Source: Chryseobacterium sp. 39-10
Lineage (GTDB): Bacteria; Bacteroidota; Bacteroidia; Flavobacteriales; Weeksellaceae
Length of the DNA: 64,000 bases
Reading direction: 5' to 3'
Assembly: GCA_001898255.1 (NCBI GenBank)
Contig: MKTK01000021.1
Span: forward strand, 9,627-73,626
Shown here piece by piece: positions 1-9,021 of the stretch. A model generated the notes under the pieces. It was given only the letters and a program-made list of their open reading frames with translations. It was not told the DNA's origin and did not search any database. The stretch's first letter is position 1; each line of letters begins with the position of its first letter. A program made the translations under genes and the position numbers.

Positions 1-745
1 CATGAAAAATCTGGAAAATAGCTTTAGCATGATCAATCACATAAAGCCAGTCTCGGGTATATTTTCCGTCGCCATAAATGGGGAGCGGCTTTTCGTTCAG
101 AATATTATGGATACAAAGAGGAATCAGTTTTTCAGGAAAATGATTGGGTCCGTAATTATTGGAGCAGTTGGAGATAACAAATGGCATTCCGTATGTGTTG
201 CCGTACGCTCTCACCAAATGATCAGAAGCGGCTTTGGATGCAGAGTACGGTGATTTCGGATCATAGGAAGTTTCTTCAGTAAAAAATCCTACTTCACCCA
301 ACGCGCCATATACTTCATCGGTGGAGACATGGTAGAACAAATTAGTTCTGGCTTCATCGGGGAAGTTGCCGTGTTGGTGATCAGGATTCAGCGTCCAGTA
401 TTCCCGTGCAGCATTAAGCAGATTGGCTGTGCCATTAACATTGGTATTGATGAATGCATTGGGATCAGTAATACTTCTATCCACGTGGCTTTCTGCCGCT
501 AAATGAACAACAGCATCGGGATGGTATTTGTCAAAAATGGCTCTAATCTCTTCCGGTTTGGTAATGTCGGCCTTTTCGAAAACATAATTAGGTTCATTTT
601 CAATATCGGTCAGATTTTCAAGATTTCCTGCATACGTTAACGCATCGAGATTAATGATGCGGGTATCGGGCAAATTTTTTACAAATTCACGCACAACGTG
701 TGAACCAATAAATCCGGCTCCTCCGGTGATGATGATATTTTTCAT
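1..745 (-). CDS. rfbB: dTDP-glucose 4,6-dehydratase, C-terminus cut off by the window edge
   Basis: Converts dTDP-glucose to dTDP-4-keto-6-deoxyglucose, the second step of dTDP-L-rhamnose synthesis, in the cytoplasm. Translating the minus strand from the ATG at 743-745 gives 248 codons without a stop before the window ends, against about 350 for the whole enzyme. The N-terminus carries the Rossmann motif TGGAGFIG (residues 7-14). STDEVYG (141-147) supplies the Thr-Asp-Glu catalytic triad, and YSASK (167-171) the Tyr/Lys pair of extended SDR enzymes. The pattern matches RfbB/RmlB closely. It follows rfbC with a 9-nt gap, so the two are probably co-transcribed. The rfbA and rfbD partners are not in the window and may lie beyond the left edge. 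Confidence 0.93.
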   Translation of the reverse strand, partial: MKNIIITGGAGFIGSHVVREFVKNLPDTRIINLDALTYAGNLENLTDIENEPNYVFEKADITKPEEIRAIFDKYHPDAVVHLAAESHVDRSITDPNAFINTNVNGTANLLNAAREYWTLNPDHQHGNFPDEARTNLFYHVSTDEVYGALGEVGFFTEETSYDPKSPYSASKAASDHLVRAYGNTYGMPFVISNCSNNYGPNHFPEKLIPLCIHNILNEKPLPIYGDGKYTRDWLYVIDHAKAIFQIFH

Positions 746-754
746 GGACTATTT

Positions 755-1300
755 TTAGAAATTATGGTCTTTAAAACTGGAAGCGTTCCGGTCTTTTTCT
801 GATAGGATCATATCGGCTTCCGAAATTTTCCAATCGATGTTTAGATCTGGATCATTAAACTTAACACATCCTTCAGATTCTTTATTGTAGAAGTTGTCGC
901 ATTTGTAAGCAAAAACAGCCGTTTCACTTAAAACAGAAAAGCCGTGACCAAAACCCCGAGGCACATAAAACTGAATTTTATTTTCGGGAGAAAGTTCCAC
1001 TCCAAACCATTTTCCGAAAGTGGGAGAATCTTCACGAAGGTCCACTGCCACATCGAAAACTTTGCCTTCAAGGCAAGAGACCAATTTGGCTTGCGCATGC
1101 TCACCTTTTTGCAAATGCAACCCCCGAAGAACGCCATAGGAAGATTTGGAAACATTATCCTGAACAAAGTGCCCATTCATTCCGGTCAGTTCTTCAAATT
1201 TTTTTTCGTTGAATTTTTCATAAAAATAACCACGGTCATCTTCAAAAACAGTGGGCTCGATGATGTAGCAATCTTTGAGTGGGGTTTCTACAATTTTCAT
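755..1300 (-). CDS. rfbC: dTDP-4-dehydrorhamnose 3,5-epimerase
   Basis: Epimerises C3 and C5 of dTDP-4-keto-6-deoxyglucose on the way to dTDP-L-rhamnose. From the ATG at 1298-1300 the protein has 181 residues, the usual RmlC length. RGLHLQ (59-64) contains the catalytic His62, and the later Tyr132 matches the RmlC active-site Tyr. An in-frame ATG 11 codons upstream would overlap the preceding sugar-transferase gene and adds residues that do not fit the family, so I prefer the internal start, which begins MKIVETPLKDCYII as is typical. It lies between an initiating sugar transferase and rfbB, so the exported glycan probably contains rhamnose. Confidence 0.93.
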   Translation of the reverse strand: MKIVETPLKDCYIIEPTVFEDDRGYFYEKFNEKKFEELTGMNGHFVQDNVSKSSYGVLRGLHLQKGEHAQAKLVSCLEGKVFDVAVDLREDSPTFGKWFGVELSPENKIQFYVPRGFGHGFSVLSETAVFAYKCDNFYNKESEGCVKFNDPDLNIDWKISEADMILSEKDRNASSFKDHNF

Positions 1301-1301
1301 A

Positions 1302-1892
1302 TTAATCTTTAATGATGGCGACAAATGTGTCAAAAATAATTTTGATATCTTTGAACACGTTATTATCGTGAATATAATTAAGGTTCAGTTTAAGTTTTTC
1401 TGGCATTATCTCATCAATATATAATTTTTCAGGATCATCACTTGCCGAGAGCAAATCATTTTCATTACGAAATTTTATGGATGCATAATCAGTAATCCCA
1501 GGACGAACGGAAAGCACTTCTAGTTGCTTTGCATTATAGAGGTCAGTATATTTTTTTACTTCAGGTCTTGGTCCTACAAATGACATTTCACCGAATAATA
1601 CGTTAAAAAGCTGAGGGAGTTCATCAAGTTTATATTTCCTTAAATAATATCCCACACCAGTAATTCTAGGATCACGGCTGCCCACTGTTAATGCTCCTTT
1701 TGCAAATGAGTCTGGCCTCATTGTACGAAATTTCAGAACATCGAAAGGAATATTGGCTTTACCTGTCCTTTTCTGTTTGTAGATAACACCACCTTTACTA
1801 TCTATACTAATTGCGAAGGCAATTAACAGATACACTGGAATAAGTATAATTATCCCAGTAAGTGAAAATACTATATCAAAAAATCTTTTCAT
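1302..1892 (-). CDS. Initiating sugar-1-phosphate transferase (monotopic PGT, WcfS/PglC class)
   Basis: Transfers a sugar-1-phosphate from a UDP-sugar to undecaprenyl phosphate, starting a lipid-linked glycan at the inner membrane. The 196-residue protein is a minimal PGT. It has one N-terminal re-entrant hydrophobic segment (about 5-30), then KFRTM (54-58), the catalytic Asp-Glu dyad in LDELPQL (D90/E91) and VGPRPE (106-111). GITDYASIKF replaces the more common GITGWAQVNG and resembles transferases paired with AATGal-type aminotransferases. Its ATG overlaps the stop of the upstream aminotransferase gene (TAATG), indicating tight coupling. A second enzyme of this class sits at 22699-23352. 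The sugar specificity is inferred, not shown. Confidence 0.88.
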   Translation of the reverse strand: MKRFFDIVFSLTGIIILIPVYLLIAFAISIDSKGGVIYKQKRTGKANIPFDVLKFRTMRPDSFAKGALTVGSRDPRITGVGYYLRKYKLDELPQLFNVLFGEMSFVGPRPEVKKYTDLYNAKQLEVLSVRPGITDYASIKFRNENDLLSASDDPEKLYIDEIMPEKLKLNLNYIHDNNVFKDIKIIFDTFVAIIKD

Positions 1893-3109
1893 TAAATTAC
1901 TTTTTGATAAGCTTCTTCAATTGAATTGCATATATAATCTACTTCTTCATCTGTTAATTGAGGATAAATTGGCAATGATATTTCTCTCGAATAATTATCA
2001 TATGCTACTGGATAGTTATCAATATTATATCCTAAATCTTTGAATAAAGTCAACATCGGCATTGGAATAAAATGTACATTTACTGAAACACCACTCTCTG
2101 CTAAAAACTCCATCATTTTATCTCGTTGCTCTTCTATAATATCATTAATACGAAGTGCGTAAAGATGGTAGCAAGAAGTTCTGTCTTTATCTTTTATTAC
2201 TGGAAGCTGCGCCCACTTTTTTTGTGAAAAGAAATTGTGATAACGTTCCGCAACACGTTTTCTTTCTTCCATTAATTGAGAAGTATATTTCCTAATTTGC
2301 GCCAATCCAATCGCTGCACAAACATCAGGCATATTAACCTTTAATCCTTGGAAAATAATATCATATTTCCAGCTGCTTCCGCCACCTTGTGACTTTGTAA
2401 AAGCGTCTTTTGTTTGACCATTAAGAGTCCAAAGACGCATTGTTGCATACTCTGCATCATTACTAAAAGGGACTGGTAAGTTAATACAAATTGCGCCACC
2501 TTCAGAAGTTGTAATATTTTTTACAGCATGGAAAGAGAAAATCGTTATATCTGCCCAAACACCTGTTTGTTTTCCTTTATACAGTGCGCCAACAGAATGT
2601 GCAGCATCAGAAAGTACTAATATACGCCCAAGCTTCTGCTGATTTTCTGAACTGGCTTCAAATAGATTTTTAACTGATGGATCATTTACAATCTGGTTTA
2701 CTGCATCGTAATCACATGGTAAACCTGCAATATCTACAGGCATAATAACCTTAGTCTTATTGCTGATCGCCGCACTTATTTTCTCAGGATCAATAGTAAA
2801 ATCATCTTTTACATCTACCATCACTGGAGTTGCTCCACAATGTAGAACGGCTAGCGCAGTTGCGCTATAGGTGTATGCTGGTACTATAACTTCATCACCT
2901 TCTTTAATACCAAACCATTTAAGGATAAGAATAGCACCTGATGTCCAAGAATTAACCGCTAATGCTCTCGGTGCATGTGTTAGCTTACAAACTTCTTCTT
3001 CCAAGGATTTTACTTTAGGACCAGTAGTGATCCATCCAGACTCCAAAGTATCTACAACTTCATTAATAACATCTTGATCCACAAATGGTGGGGAAAAAGG
3101 GATTTTCAT
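1892..3109 (-). CDS. DegT/DnrJ/EryC1/StrS sugar aminotransferase (WcfR-like)
   Basis: PLP-dependent aminotransferase that makes a 4-amino-4,6-dideoxy nucleotide sugar from a 4-keto precursor. The 405-residue length fits the family. SDAAHSVG carries the PLP-nitrogen Asp168, and FSFHAVKNITTSEGG carries the Schiff-base Lys197. The N-terminus (IPFSPPFVDQ, then SGWITTGPKV) is typical of UDP-sugar C4 aminotransferases. With the coupled PGT downstream, the pair resembles WcfR/WcfS of Bacteroides, which supply and load 2-acetamido-4-amino-2,4,6-trideoxygalactose. That product assignment is inference from arrangement. The 4-keto substrate would have to come from the PglF-like dehydratase at 18944-20884 or from an enzyme outside the window. 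Confidence 0.85.
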   Translation of the reverse strand: MKIPFSPPFVDQDVINEVVDTLESGWITTGPKVKSLEEEVCKLTHAPRALAVNSWTSGAILILKWFGIKEGDEVIVPAYTYSATALAVLHCGATPVMVDVKDDFTIDPEKISAAISNKTKVIMPVDIAGLPCDYDAVNQIVNDPSVKNLFEASSENQQKLGRILVLSDAAHSVGALYKGKQTGVWADITIFSFHAVKNITTSEGGAICINLPVPFSNDAEYATMRLWTLNGQTKDAFTKSQGGGSSWKYDIIFQGLKVNMPDVCAAIGLAQIRKYTSQLMEERKRVAERYHNFFSQKKWAQLPVIKDKDRTSCYHLYALRINDIIEEQRDKMMEFLAESGVSVNVHFIPMPMLTLFKDLGYNIDNYPVAYDNYSREISLPIYPQLTDEEVDYICNSIEEAYQKVI

Positions 3110-3118
3110 ATCTTTGTA

Positions 3119-3697
3119 TTATTTTATAAAACGGTACATTTTTCGCCCCTGATAACTATGAAAAACTTCATGAATTCGGTAACCACAATCTTTATAAAAC
3201 TGTATAGCTTTTTCATTGTCATCATAATCTGTTGTCAGCGAAATGGGTAAATTTAAGGAATTTTCTTTTGCTACTTCTCTTTCAAATTCGTTCAGAAGAG
3301 CTTTTCCATAACCCTTCTTGTTCCTAATAGTTGCAATACTAAGCAATTCTGCAAAAATAAGATTATTTTTTTCGGATTTACCAGCATTGGATGCCATTCT
3401 TCTCAAAGCAGAAGGATTATTAAAAAGAACTTGAATGCCTTGCACAGTAAAACATAAAAAATTATTCATTAGTAATTTTTTAAAAAAAGAGCGATTATCG
3501 CGACTGCCCGCCGCAAAACCTTTTACGGTACCTTCATCTTCCACGACGATAAGTAGAGCCGGATACTTCAAAAATGCTGTATAAAAGGTTTTGAGGAAAG
3601 GTTTACCGAGAGAAGATAGAAAAAAAGTCGAAAATCGTTGTATGTGAATATCGACAATAGTGGCAATATCTCTTTTTGTTGCTTTTCTAATCGTCAT
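3119..3697 (-). CDS. GNAT-family N-acetyltransferase
   Basis: Acetyl-CoA dependent acetyltransferase of 192 residues when started at the ATG at 3695-3697 (MTIRKATKRD). An ATG 17 codons upstream is in frame but precedes the typical N-terminus and falls close to the promoter box. The acetyl-CoA loop is seen in RNKKGYGKALLNEFE, followed by the late GNAT strand around YKDCGYRI. It begins a run with the aminotransferase (9-nt gap) and initiating transferase, so it may N-acetylate the 4-amino group of the sugar that aminotransferase makes, as WecD or PseH do in other pathways. That role is inferred from position only. Confidence 0.72.
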   Translation of the reverse strand: MTIRKATKRDIATIVDIHIQRFSTFFLSSLGKPFLKTFYTAFLKYPALLIVVEDEGTVKGFAAGSRDNRSFFKKLLMNNFLCFTVQGIQVLFNNPSALRRMASNAGKSEKNNLIFAELLSIATIRNKKGYGKALLNEFEREVAKENSLNLPISLTTDYDDNEKAIQFYKDCGYRIHEVFHSYQGRKMYRFIK

Positions 3698-3732
3698 AAA
3701 AGTTTTTATTTTTACAAAGTCAACACTAAGTA

Positions 3733-3740
3733 CAAAAGTA
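3733..3740 (-). promoter_or_regulatory. Candidate promoter -7 box for the GNAT/aminotransferase/PGT/rfbCB run
   Basis: Read on the minus strand this is TACTTTTG, a full match to the Bacteroidota -7 consensus TAnnTTTG, 35 nt before the chosen start at 3697. A TTTG lies 23 nt further upstream, slightly long for the usual -33 spacing. It would drive the leftmost five genes separately from the main polysaccharide operon. Confidence 0.4.
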
Positions 3741-3944
3741 TTGCACAATTTTTTTTCATCTTACAAATTTAATCATCTTTGTGTAATAAAGTACAATTTA
3801 CCCTGCAATGTGGGTAATTTTTAAAAACTGATTTTGAAAACCTATATTTTATTTCGGAAATTAACCAACAGCATTAAAAATACTGTCTATATTTACAGAG
3901 CTAATTAGGATTTATACTTCGAGTTTATCATGCATTTCAAATAA

Positions 3945-5530
3945 ATGGACAGGTTTTTAATTGTGTTTTTTCTGATCTTTTTTAATATATATTTTGCCAT
4001 TGGGAAAAACAATCCACCGGAGAAAAAAACAACAATGGGATCGATTGAAAACTCTTTTAAACTCACTGATTTTGGCGCCAAAGGCAACGGCAATAATGAT
4101 GATTCTGAAGCATTCGAGAAAGCCATTGCCTTTGTTGATAATACGCTTAGCAAAACTTTAATTATACCAGCTAATTATTCATTTAATTTGGCGAATAAAA
4201 CTGTGGATTTCAAAAAGAACCGTTGGTATTGTGTTGCAATTTGAAGGTGGAATCCTTGTTAATGGCAACATAAGAGGAAACCGTACAAGAATAAAGGCAG
4301 ATAGAATAAAAATCTTCGAAAACATTAATCTAACAGGAAGCTTTCATTCAACTACTGGTTTTGCATATCCAGAGTGGTATGGTATTTTTCCCTATAACAA
4401 CACTTTGGATATAGTGGATGGGCTAGAAAAGTTGGATGATGTCTTTTTTGACATATCGATCGGTCCTGGTGATTACTTTACAAAAAAAGGAGAATATAGT
4501 GTAAAAGGGATTGCGGGAACATCGATGGCAACATCACGGATAATTATGGAAACAGAAAAGTCGAACACTTTTCTTTTTTTTATGGGAAAAATAGGCGGTA
4601 CGCTTAAGGATCGAAGCTACACATACAATTATATAAAGGATCTCACCTTGTTTATTACAAGTAAGACCGGCGCGAATAAACTTCGGGGTAATAAGGGGAT
4701 TATAATAGGTGCAGTCCACAAACCGTATATTGAGAATGTGAAAGTTCAGCAATCCGAATCTTATCAACGGTTTACACAAACGGATTTGGAGCAATTTGTA
4801 AAGAATGGAAACAAATTAAATGATGCCAATATAGGAATTGATTTTAATGGAGATTCAGAACTCACGCACCTAAGAAATGTCTTTACTTTGGCGGATGTAG
4901 GTATCGTGTTTTCTAAATACACAGATATTGTATATGCTGATGAGTATATTAATGTTTGTGGTTTATACGGCATAGCAAATATATATATATATCAAACAAC
5001 AAGAAGCAGTAAAGTCTCAAAACCTACACTTCAATCATCAGAGTTGGAACCAAGATTTGTATGGCTTCTACTCTGAAGACAGCAACGAATGGACAACTTT
5101 TCTTAACAGTAAATTTGAGAATATACGGATTGAACAACTTACTTCCGAAATAAAAAACCAAGCCGGAGTTGTAAGTACCTCCATTAGAATAGGAAAATCG
5201 AATTTCGTTGCGGGTTTAACTTTTGATAACATTGTACTATCAGGAGCTTCCAATGGAATTTACATTGGGGAAACCCCGTCTGGCAATCTTTATTTTAATC
5301 AGATCAATTTATATCCTGATCCTAAGGTAAAACGCAGTTTTTCCATCAAAACTAAAATGCTACCACCTTCATCAAGCCCTTATGAAACACCCTTACAGAT
5401 TCATCTTAAAAATGTGGATTTGTTTCGTGATTCTGAAAGTTATTTTGAAAACAGCAAAACAATCTTGAATAAAGATTCTGGCAGAGAGATTAAAAACAGG
5501 TTTGAAGATGTTACAATAAGTTATCAATAG
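3945..5530 (+). pseudogene. Right-handed beta-helix (pectate-lyase-like) protein, broken by two frameshifts
   Basis: Three consecutive reading frames together form one protein of about 525 residues. Part 1 (3945-4244) starts with a hydrophobic signal peptide (MDRFLIVFFLIFFNIYFAIG) and has FKLTDFGAKGNGNNDDSEAF, the N-terminal hallmark of pectate-lyase-superfamily helices. Part 2 continues from about 4210 to 4980, and part 3 to 5530. Each junction needs a +1 shift. The first is near CAAAAAG at about 4213-4219, and the second is in an (AT)7 run at 4979-4992. Neither looks like a programmed site: the first run is the wrong direction for a -1 slip. The same opening motif occurs in the intact gene at 7703-8932. 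It is either a decaying gene, sequencing error in homopolymers, or a slippage-switched gene. It lies opposite to the glycan operon. Confidence 0.75.
4979..4992. repeat. (AT)7 dinucleotide run at the second frameshift
   Basis: Seven AT units fall exactly where the reading frame of the beta-helix gene changes. Adding one AT unit would join the frames on both sides. Slippage in such a run is a known route to reversible frame changes, but the length here is modest. Confidence 0.6.
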
Positions 5531-5556
5531 AACTATAACCTTATAATGAAAAGACC

Positions 5557-6792
5557 TTATGCCTGTATAAGATCCACAACTTTTTTCAAATTTGATTGTT
5601 TGGAGAAGTGTTGTATTGCATAATTAAATCCTTTTTCACCGGCACTTATAAGCTGTGGTACTTGCCAACGGGAAATCTCTTTAAGTGCTGCAGAAAATTC
5701 GTCTTTATTTTCTGGTCGTACTACAATACCACATTCTGCTTTCCGGATCGCATTTGCGGTATCACTTTCCAAATCTAAACTACCTATAATAGGTTTTTTT
5801 GAAAACATATAGGCAGGTAATTTTGAAGGTATTGAACTCATCGCAGCTCCCGTCTTTACAGGTAGCAGGAGAACATCTGCTATACTTTGTACTTCAGGAA
5901 CTTTTCCATCAGGAACTGCCATAAATTCAATATTTTCTGCATGTAGTCGATTTGCCAAATTCTTACAATCTTCTGTCTTGGATCCACTTCCTGCGATAAC
6001 AAGTCGGGAGTTGGGGATTTTTGCACTGAAGAATGCTTCAATTAAATACTCAATTCCAGCAACGGGACCATTATTTCCCAAATACATAAAGGTAAATGGT
6101 CTTTCGCTGTGCTTTTTCATCTCTTTCTCCGTATTTTTCTCCGCATGATACTTAATGAAATTTTCTTCATTTTGCCAGTTGCTCACAATGCTGAATTTTT
6201 CTTTGGATACGTTTCTTTGGCTGGATAGTAAATTTTTCATATTCTCCGAGATACACAACACATGCGTAGCATTGGAAAGAATATACCGATCCATGGGTAA
6301 CAAAATTTTTAAAAAAAGTAATCTGGCAAAAGGTAATTTATTCACAATAGATTCGGGGTATATGTCCTGAATATGAATAATAGTCTTTATATGATTTCGT
6401 TTCGCCGCTTTCATAATAAAATATTGCGAGAACATTGGCCAAGAATTCACATATACAAGATCAATATGTTCTCTATTTTTTTCAATATAAGCTGCACATT
6501 TTTTGCCGAAGCTATAGCTTTCCTTCATCCTTCCATAAATTTGTGATTTGGGGTGAGTAAAGGAATCCACTACAATGTGCCGAAACGGATGATCAATATG
6601 CTTTTCTTCAAAGACAAAATGCTCCGGTCGAGTTGGTTGCGGAGAAAGAACGGTGACCTCGTTATGTTTGGAGAGTTCTGTTGCAATATCTAATGATAAT
6701 TGAGCTGAAACAACAGGTTCCGGTGGGAAAACAGCCGAAATGATAAGAATGTTTTTCAAAATACTAATTATTTTTGTTGGGAAATCACACAC
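5557..6792 (-). CDS. Family 4 glycosyltransferase (GT-B fold)
   Basis: Retaining glycosyltransferase that adds a sugar to the lipid-linked repeat unit on the cytoplasmic face. The protein is about 400 residues. The N-terminal Rossmann domain begins KNILIISAVFPPEPVVSAQ. The C-terminal donor domain shows FTFMYLGNNGPVAGIEYL, RLVIAGSGSKTE, then SIPSKLPAYMFSKKPIIG, the E-x7-E-like donor region of WbuB/WcaI-type GT4 enzymes. The first ATG is at 6792, but the family normally starts at the MKNILII position. Here that codon is TTG (6757-6759), so the true start may be 6759. An 85-nt gap separates it from the GT2 gene upstream. Donor and acceptor sugars cannot be read from sequence. Confidence 0.87.
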   Translation of the reverse strand: MCDFPTKIISILKNILIISAVFPPEPVVSAQLSLDIATELSKHNEVTVLSPQPTRPEHFVFEEKHIDHPFRHIVVDSFTHPKSQIYGRMKESYSFGKKCAAYIEKNREHIDLVYVNSWPMFSQYFIMKAAKRNHIKTIIHIQDIYPESIVNKLPFARLLFLKILLPMDRYILSNATHVLCISENMKNLLSSQRNVSKEKFSIVSNWQNEENFIKYHAEKNTEKEMKKHSERPFTFMYLGNNGPVAGIEYLIEAFFSAKIPNSRLVIAGSGSKTEDCKNLANRLHAENIEFMAVPDGKVPEVQSIADVLLLPVKTGAAMSSIPSKLPAYMFSKKPIIGSLDLESDTANAIRKAECGIVVRPENKDEFSAALKEISRWQVPQLISAGEKGFNYAIQHFSKQSNLKKVVDLIQA

Positions 6793-6877
6793 TGCATTTC
6801 CTCTTGAATATACAGCTTTGTGAAAAATTTTTGCATAAAATACCTATGTGCAGCATTTTAGCAATTTAAAATAGTGA

Positions 6878-7624
6878 TTATTGGCTTTCATCAGTAAGAT
6901 TTGCAATGCGTTTATTCAGTTCAACAATTGAACGCATCAGATTCTTCCTAGCACTCACTTTCTTCCAAAAACCACGACTTAGGTCACTTGCATTACTAGC
7001 ATGCAATCTATGCTTGAGGGTTATTTCATTAATGTGGAGGTTTTGGTGTAGCAAATTCGCGGCCATTGCAATCCATAAATCATGTGCTTCCACATAAGAG
7101 GGAATGGGCAAAATTATCTTTTTGAGTGATTGGCGAAAAGCCATTAAACAGCCGTAGTATCCTATTTTTCCCCTCAAAATGGAGAGAATGTTTTTTTTAT
7201 AAGCAAATGAATCTTTTTCATTTACGGTTCGGATCGTATGGGCAATTTCACGGTCATGATCATCAATACAGACACAATTGCTTGTGATCAGTACAACTCC
7301 GGGATTTTTTGCAAAATAATTTTCGAGAACCGCAACTCGGTTATCTGTCCAAATATCATCCTGATCACAAAGAATGACCATTTCATTTTCAGCCATACGA
7401 ACCGCCCTTTCAAAGGTTTTTACATGCCTCATATTGCGCGGATTTACAAAAATGCGGATTCTGGAATCGTCATAATTCTCAATAATTTTCACCACTTGAT
7501 CAGTAGATCCATCATCAACGATGATCAATTCATCATCAACTGAAAGCTGTGCCAAAACAGAATCTATTTGTTTGGCAATAAAACGGCTTCCATTGTATGT
7601 TGCAATACAAACACTTTTTGTCAT
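6878..7624 (-). CDS. Family 2 glycosyltransferase (GT-A fold)
   Basis: Inverting glycosyltransferase of 248 residues, probably acting on the repeat unit of the exported polysaccharide. It starts KSVCIATYNGSRFIAKQI, typical of GT2 enzymes related to rhamnosyl- and galactosyltransferases. IIVDDGSTD (34-42) is the nucleotide-binding loop, and the metal-binding DQDD is at 87-90 in ILCDQDDIW. No C-terminal membrane helix is evident. It has its own promoter-like sequence that overlaps, in the opposite direction, that of the beta-helix gene at 7703. It is probably transcribed with the GT4 gene downstream. Confidence 0.87.
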   Translation of the reverse strand: MTKSVCIATYNGSRFIAKQIDSVLAQLSVDDELIIVDDGSTDQVVKIIENYDDSRIRIFVNPRNMRHVKTFERAVRMAENEMVILCDQDDIWTDNRVAVLENYFAKNPGVVLITSNCVCIDDHDREIAHTIRTVNEKDSFAYKKNILSILRGKIGYYGCLMAFRQSLKKIILPIPSYVEAHDLWIAMAANLLHQNLHINEITLKHRLHASNASDLSRGFWKKVSARKNLMRSIVELNKRIANLTDESQ

Positions 7625-7651
7625 TATTGAACCAAAATTAGTATCTCAATA

Positions 7652-7682
7652 TTTGAAATATGCAAATATAATTATAAATTTG
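7652..7682 (+). promoter_or_regulatory. Promoter for the intact beta-helix gene
   Basis: TTTG at 7652-7655 is followed after 19 nt by TAAATTTG at 7675-7682, matching both halves of the Bacteroidota promoter (TTTG, N17-23, TAnnTTTG). The predicted transcript would start about 13 nt before the ATG at 7703. It overlaps a divergent promoter on the other strand. Confidence 0.58.
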
Positions 7683-7691
7683 GGTTACCAA
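7663..7691 (-). promoter_or_regulatory. Promoter for the GT2 glycosyltransferase gene
   Basis: On the minus strand TTG (7689-7691) is followed after 18 nt by TATATTTG (7663-7670). Its -7 box lies only 4 bp from the -7 box of the plus-strand promoter, so RNA polymerase could probably occupy only one of them at a time. Confidence 0.55.
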
Positions 7692-7702
7692 TTCAAAAAA
7701 AA

Positions 7703-8932
7703 ATGAAAAAAATTATATTGCTACATTTCCTTTTTTTCACCATAGTGGCCGCCGCCAATACAAGATTAAATGTAATTGATTTTGGTGCAAACGGTGCAGA
7801 CCAATTGGAGGACACTTCTTCGTTTCAGGCATGTGTAGAGGCCTTGATAAAAGCAGGAGGCGGAGAAATAATTATCCCTAAAGGTAATTACTACATTAAA
7901 CATGTTAAATTTTTTGGCAAACAATATAGCAACATCACTATTATTGGCGAAGATGCAACCATTCACCAAATAGTTCCTTCCAGAAGGGTTTCGGTAGAAA
8001 ATGGACGATGGATGACTTTTGCCGAAAGAAAAGGTGCCGATGGTGTATTTGTATTCGACGCACGAGTTTCTGGTCAAAAAGATGATAGCAACAGCATCAA
8101 GAATATCACCATCAAGGGATTAACTTTTAATTCGCATGTGGAAAAAGTAGGTTTTGATGAACTTTCGCATCAGATTTCCGCACATGGTGTATCTAATTTC
8201 AATGTAGAAAACTGCAATTTCATTGGTTTTTTAGGTGATGGCATCGCCATAAATGCGGCCACCGACTACAGCATCAATCGAGATGCCTACAACAAGGATA
8301 TCACTATTACCAACTGCCATTTTGATGGGATTAATAAAGATAACCGACAAGGCATTTCTATTTATTATGCTGATGGCTTCCTGATTGAAAATTGTTCGTT
8401 TAAAAATACCACAAGGGAAGATATGCCGGGAGCGTTAGATATTGAACCTAATGCCGATTACCAGATATCCAGAAATGGTATCATTCGAAATTGTACCTTT
8501 GATAACATTGGAGGAATCGGTGCAATCATCATCAACAAACAAAAGAAAATATCTTCTAACCTCGATTCAAGCACTGGATTTTTGATTGAAAACTGTTCAT
8601 TCAATAATGTTCGGGTCGCACTTGCCGTTTTTGGTGCTGATGATTTCCAGCAGCTCGCCAAGCAGAACAGTTATGATGTGGTGTTTAGAAACTCCAATGT
8701 CAGCAATTACAAATCGTTGTTCGTTGCCCGAAAAGCCAGTAACGTCCTCACTGAAAACGTCACCTACCGCAATGCGCAATTACCAGGATATACCGACTGC
8801 TTAAACGAGGGAAGTAACATTTTATTTCGGTCGTGTAAGTTTCTCAATTATGTGTCGGACAAGGACTATTGTTCCACTTCAACCTCCAAAAAATATCAGT
8901 TTAAAAATTGTACCTATCAAAAAAAAAACTGA
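7703..8932 (+). CDS. Secreted right-handed beta-helix protein (pectate-lyase superfamily)
   Basis: A 409-residue exported protein with a signal peptide (residues 1-19, MKKIILLHFLFFTIVAAAN). It opens with LNVIDFGANGADQLEDTS, the Pectate_lyase_3-type start. A series of helix rungs follows, with repeated N-rich turns such as FNVENCNFIGF, FLIENCSFKNT, GIIRNCTFDN and FLIENCSFNNV between about residues 150 and 300. These folds occur in polysaccharide lyases, hydrolases and C5-epimerases. Its place inside the glycan locus suggests that it trims or modifies that polysaccharide in the periplasm or at the surface, but no catalytic residues can be assigned. It runs against the surrounding operon from its own promoter. 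It resembles the broken gene at 3945-5530. Confidence 0.82.
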   Translation: MKKIILLHFLFFTIVAAANTRLNVIDFGANGADQLEDTSSFQACVEALIKAGGGEIIIPKGNYYIKHVKFFGKQYSNITIIGEDATIHQIVPSRRVSVENGRWMTFAERKGADGVFVFDARVSGQKDDSNSIKNITIKGLTFNSHVEKVGFDELSHQISAHGVSNFNVENCNFIGFLGDGIAINAATDYSINRDAYNKDITITNCHFDGINKDNRQGISIYYADGFLIENCSFKNTTREDMPGALDIEPNADYQISRNGIIRNCTFDNIGGIGAIIINKQKKISSNLDSSTGFLIENCSFNNVRVALAVFGADDFQQLAKQNSYDVVFRNSNVSNYKSLFVARKASNVLTENVTYRNAQLPGYTDCLNEGSNILFRSCKFLNYVSDKDYCSTSTSKKYQFKNCTYQKKN

Positions 8933-9021
8933 TGGTTTACGGCATCCCTATTTTCATTTCAATTTTGTTTATCATTATTATTGCTGTAGCACACCAACTA
9001 CTGATCAGACAAAAAAAATCA

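Noticed and set aside
4205-4225. Programmed -1 ribosomal frameshift at the CAAAAAG run in the broken beta-helix gene
   Set aside because: Joining the two frames needs a +1 shift, not -1, and no downstream pseudoknot or stop arrangement typical of a +1 site is visible.
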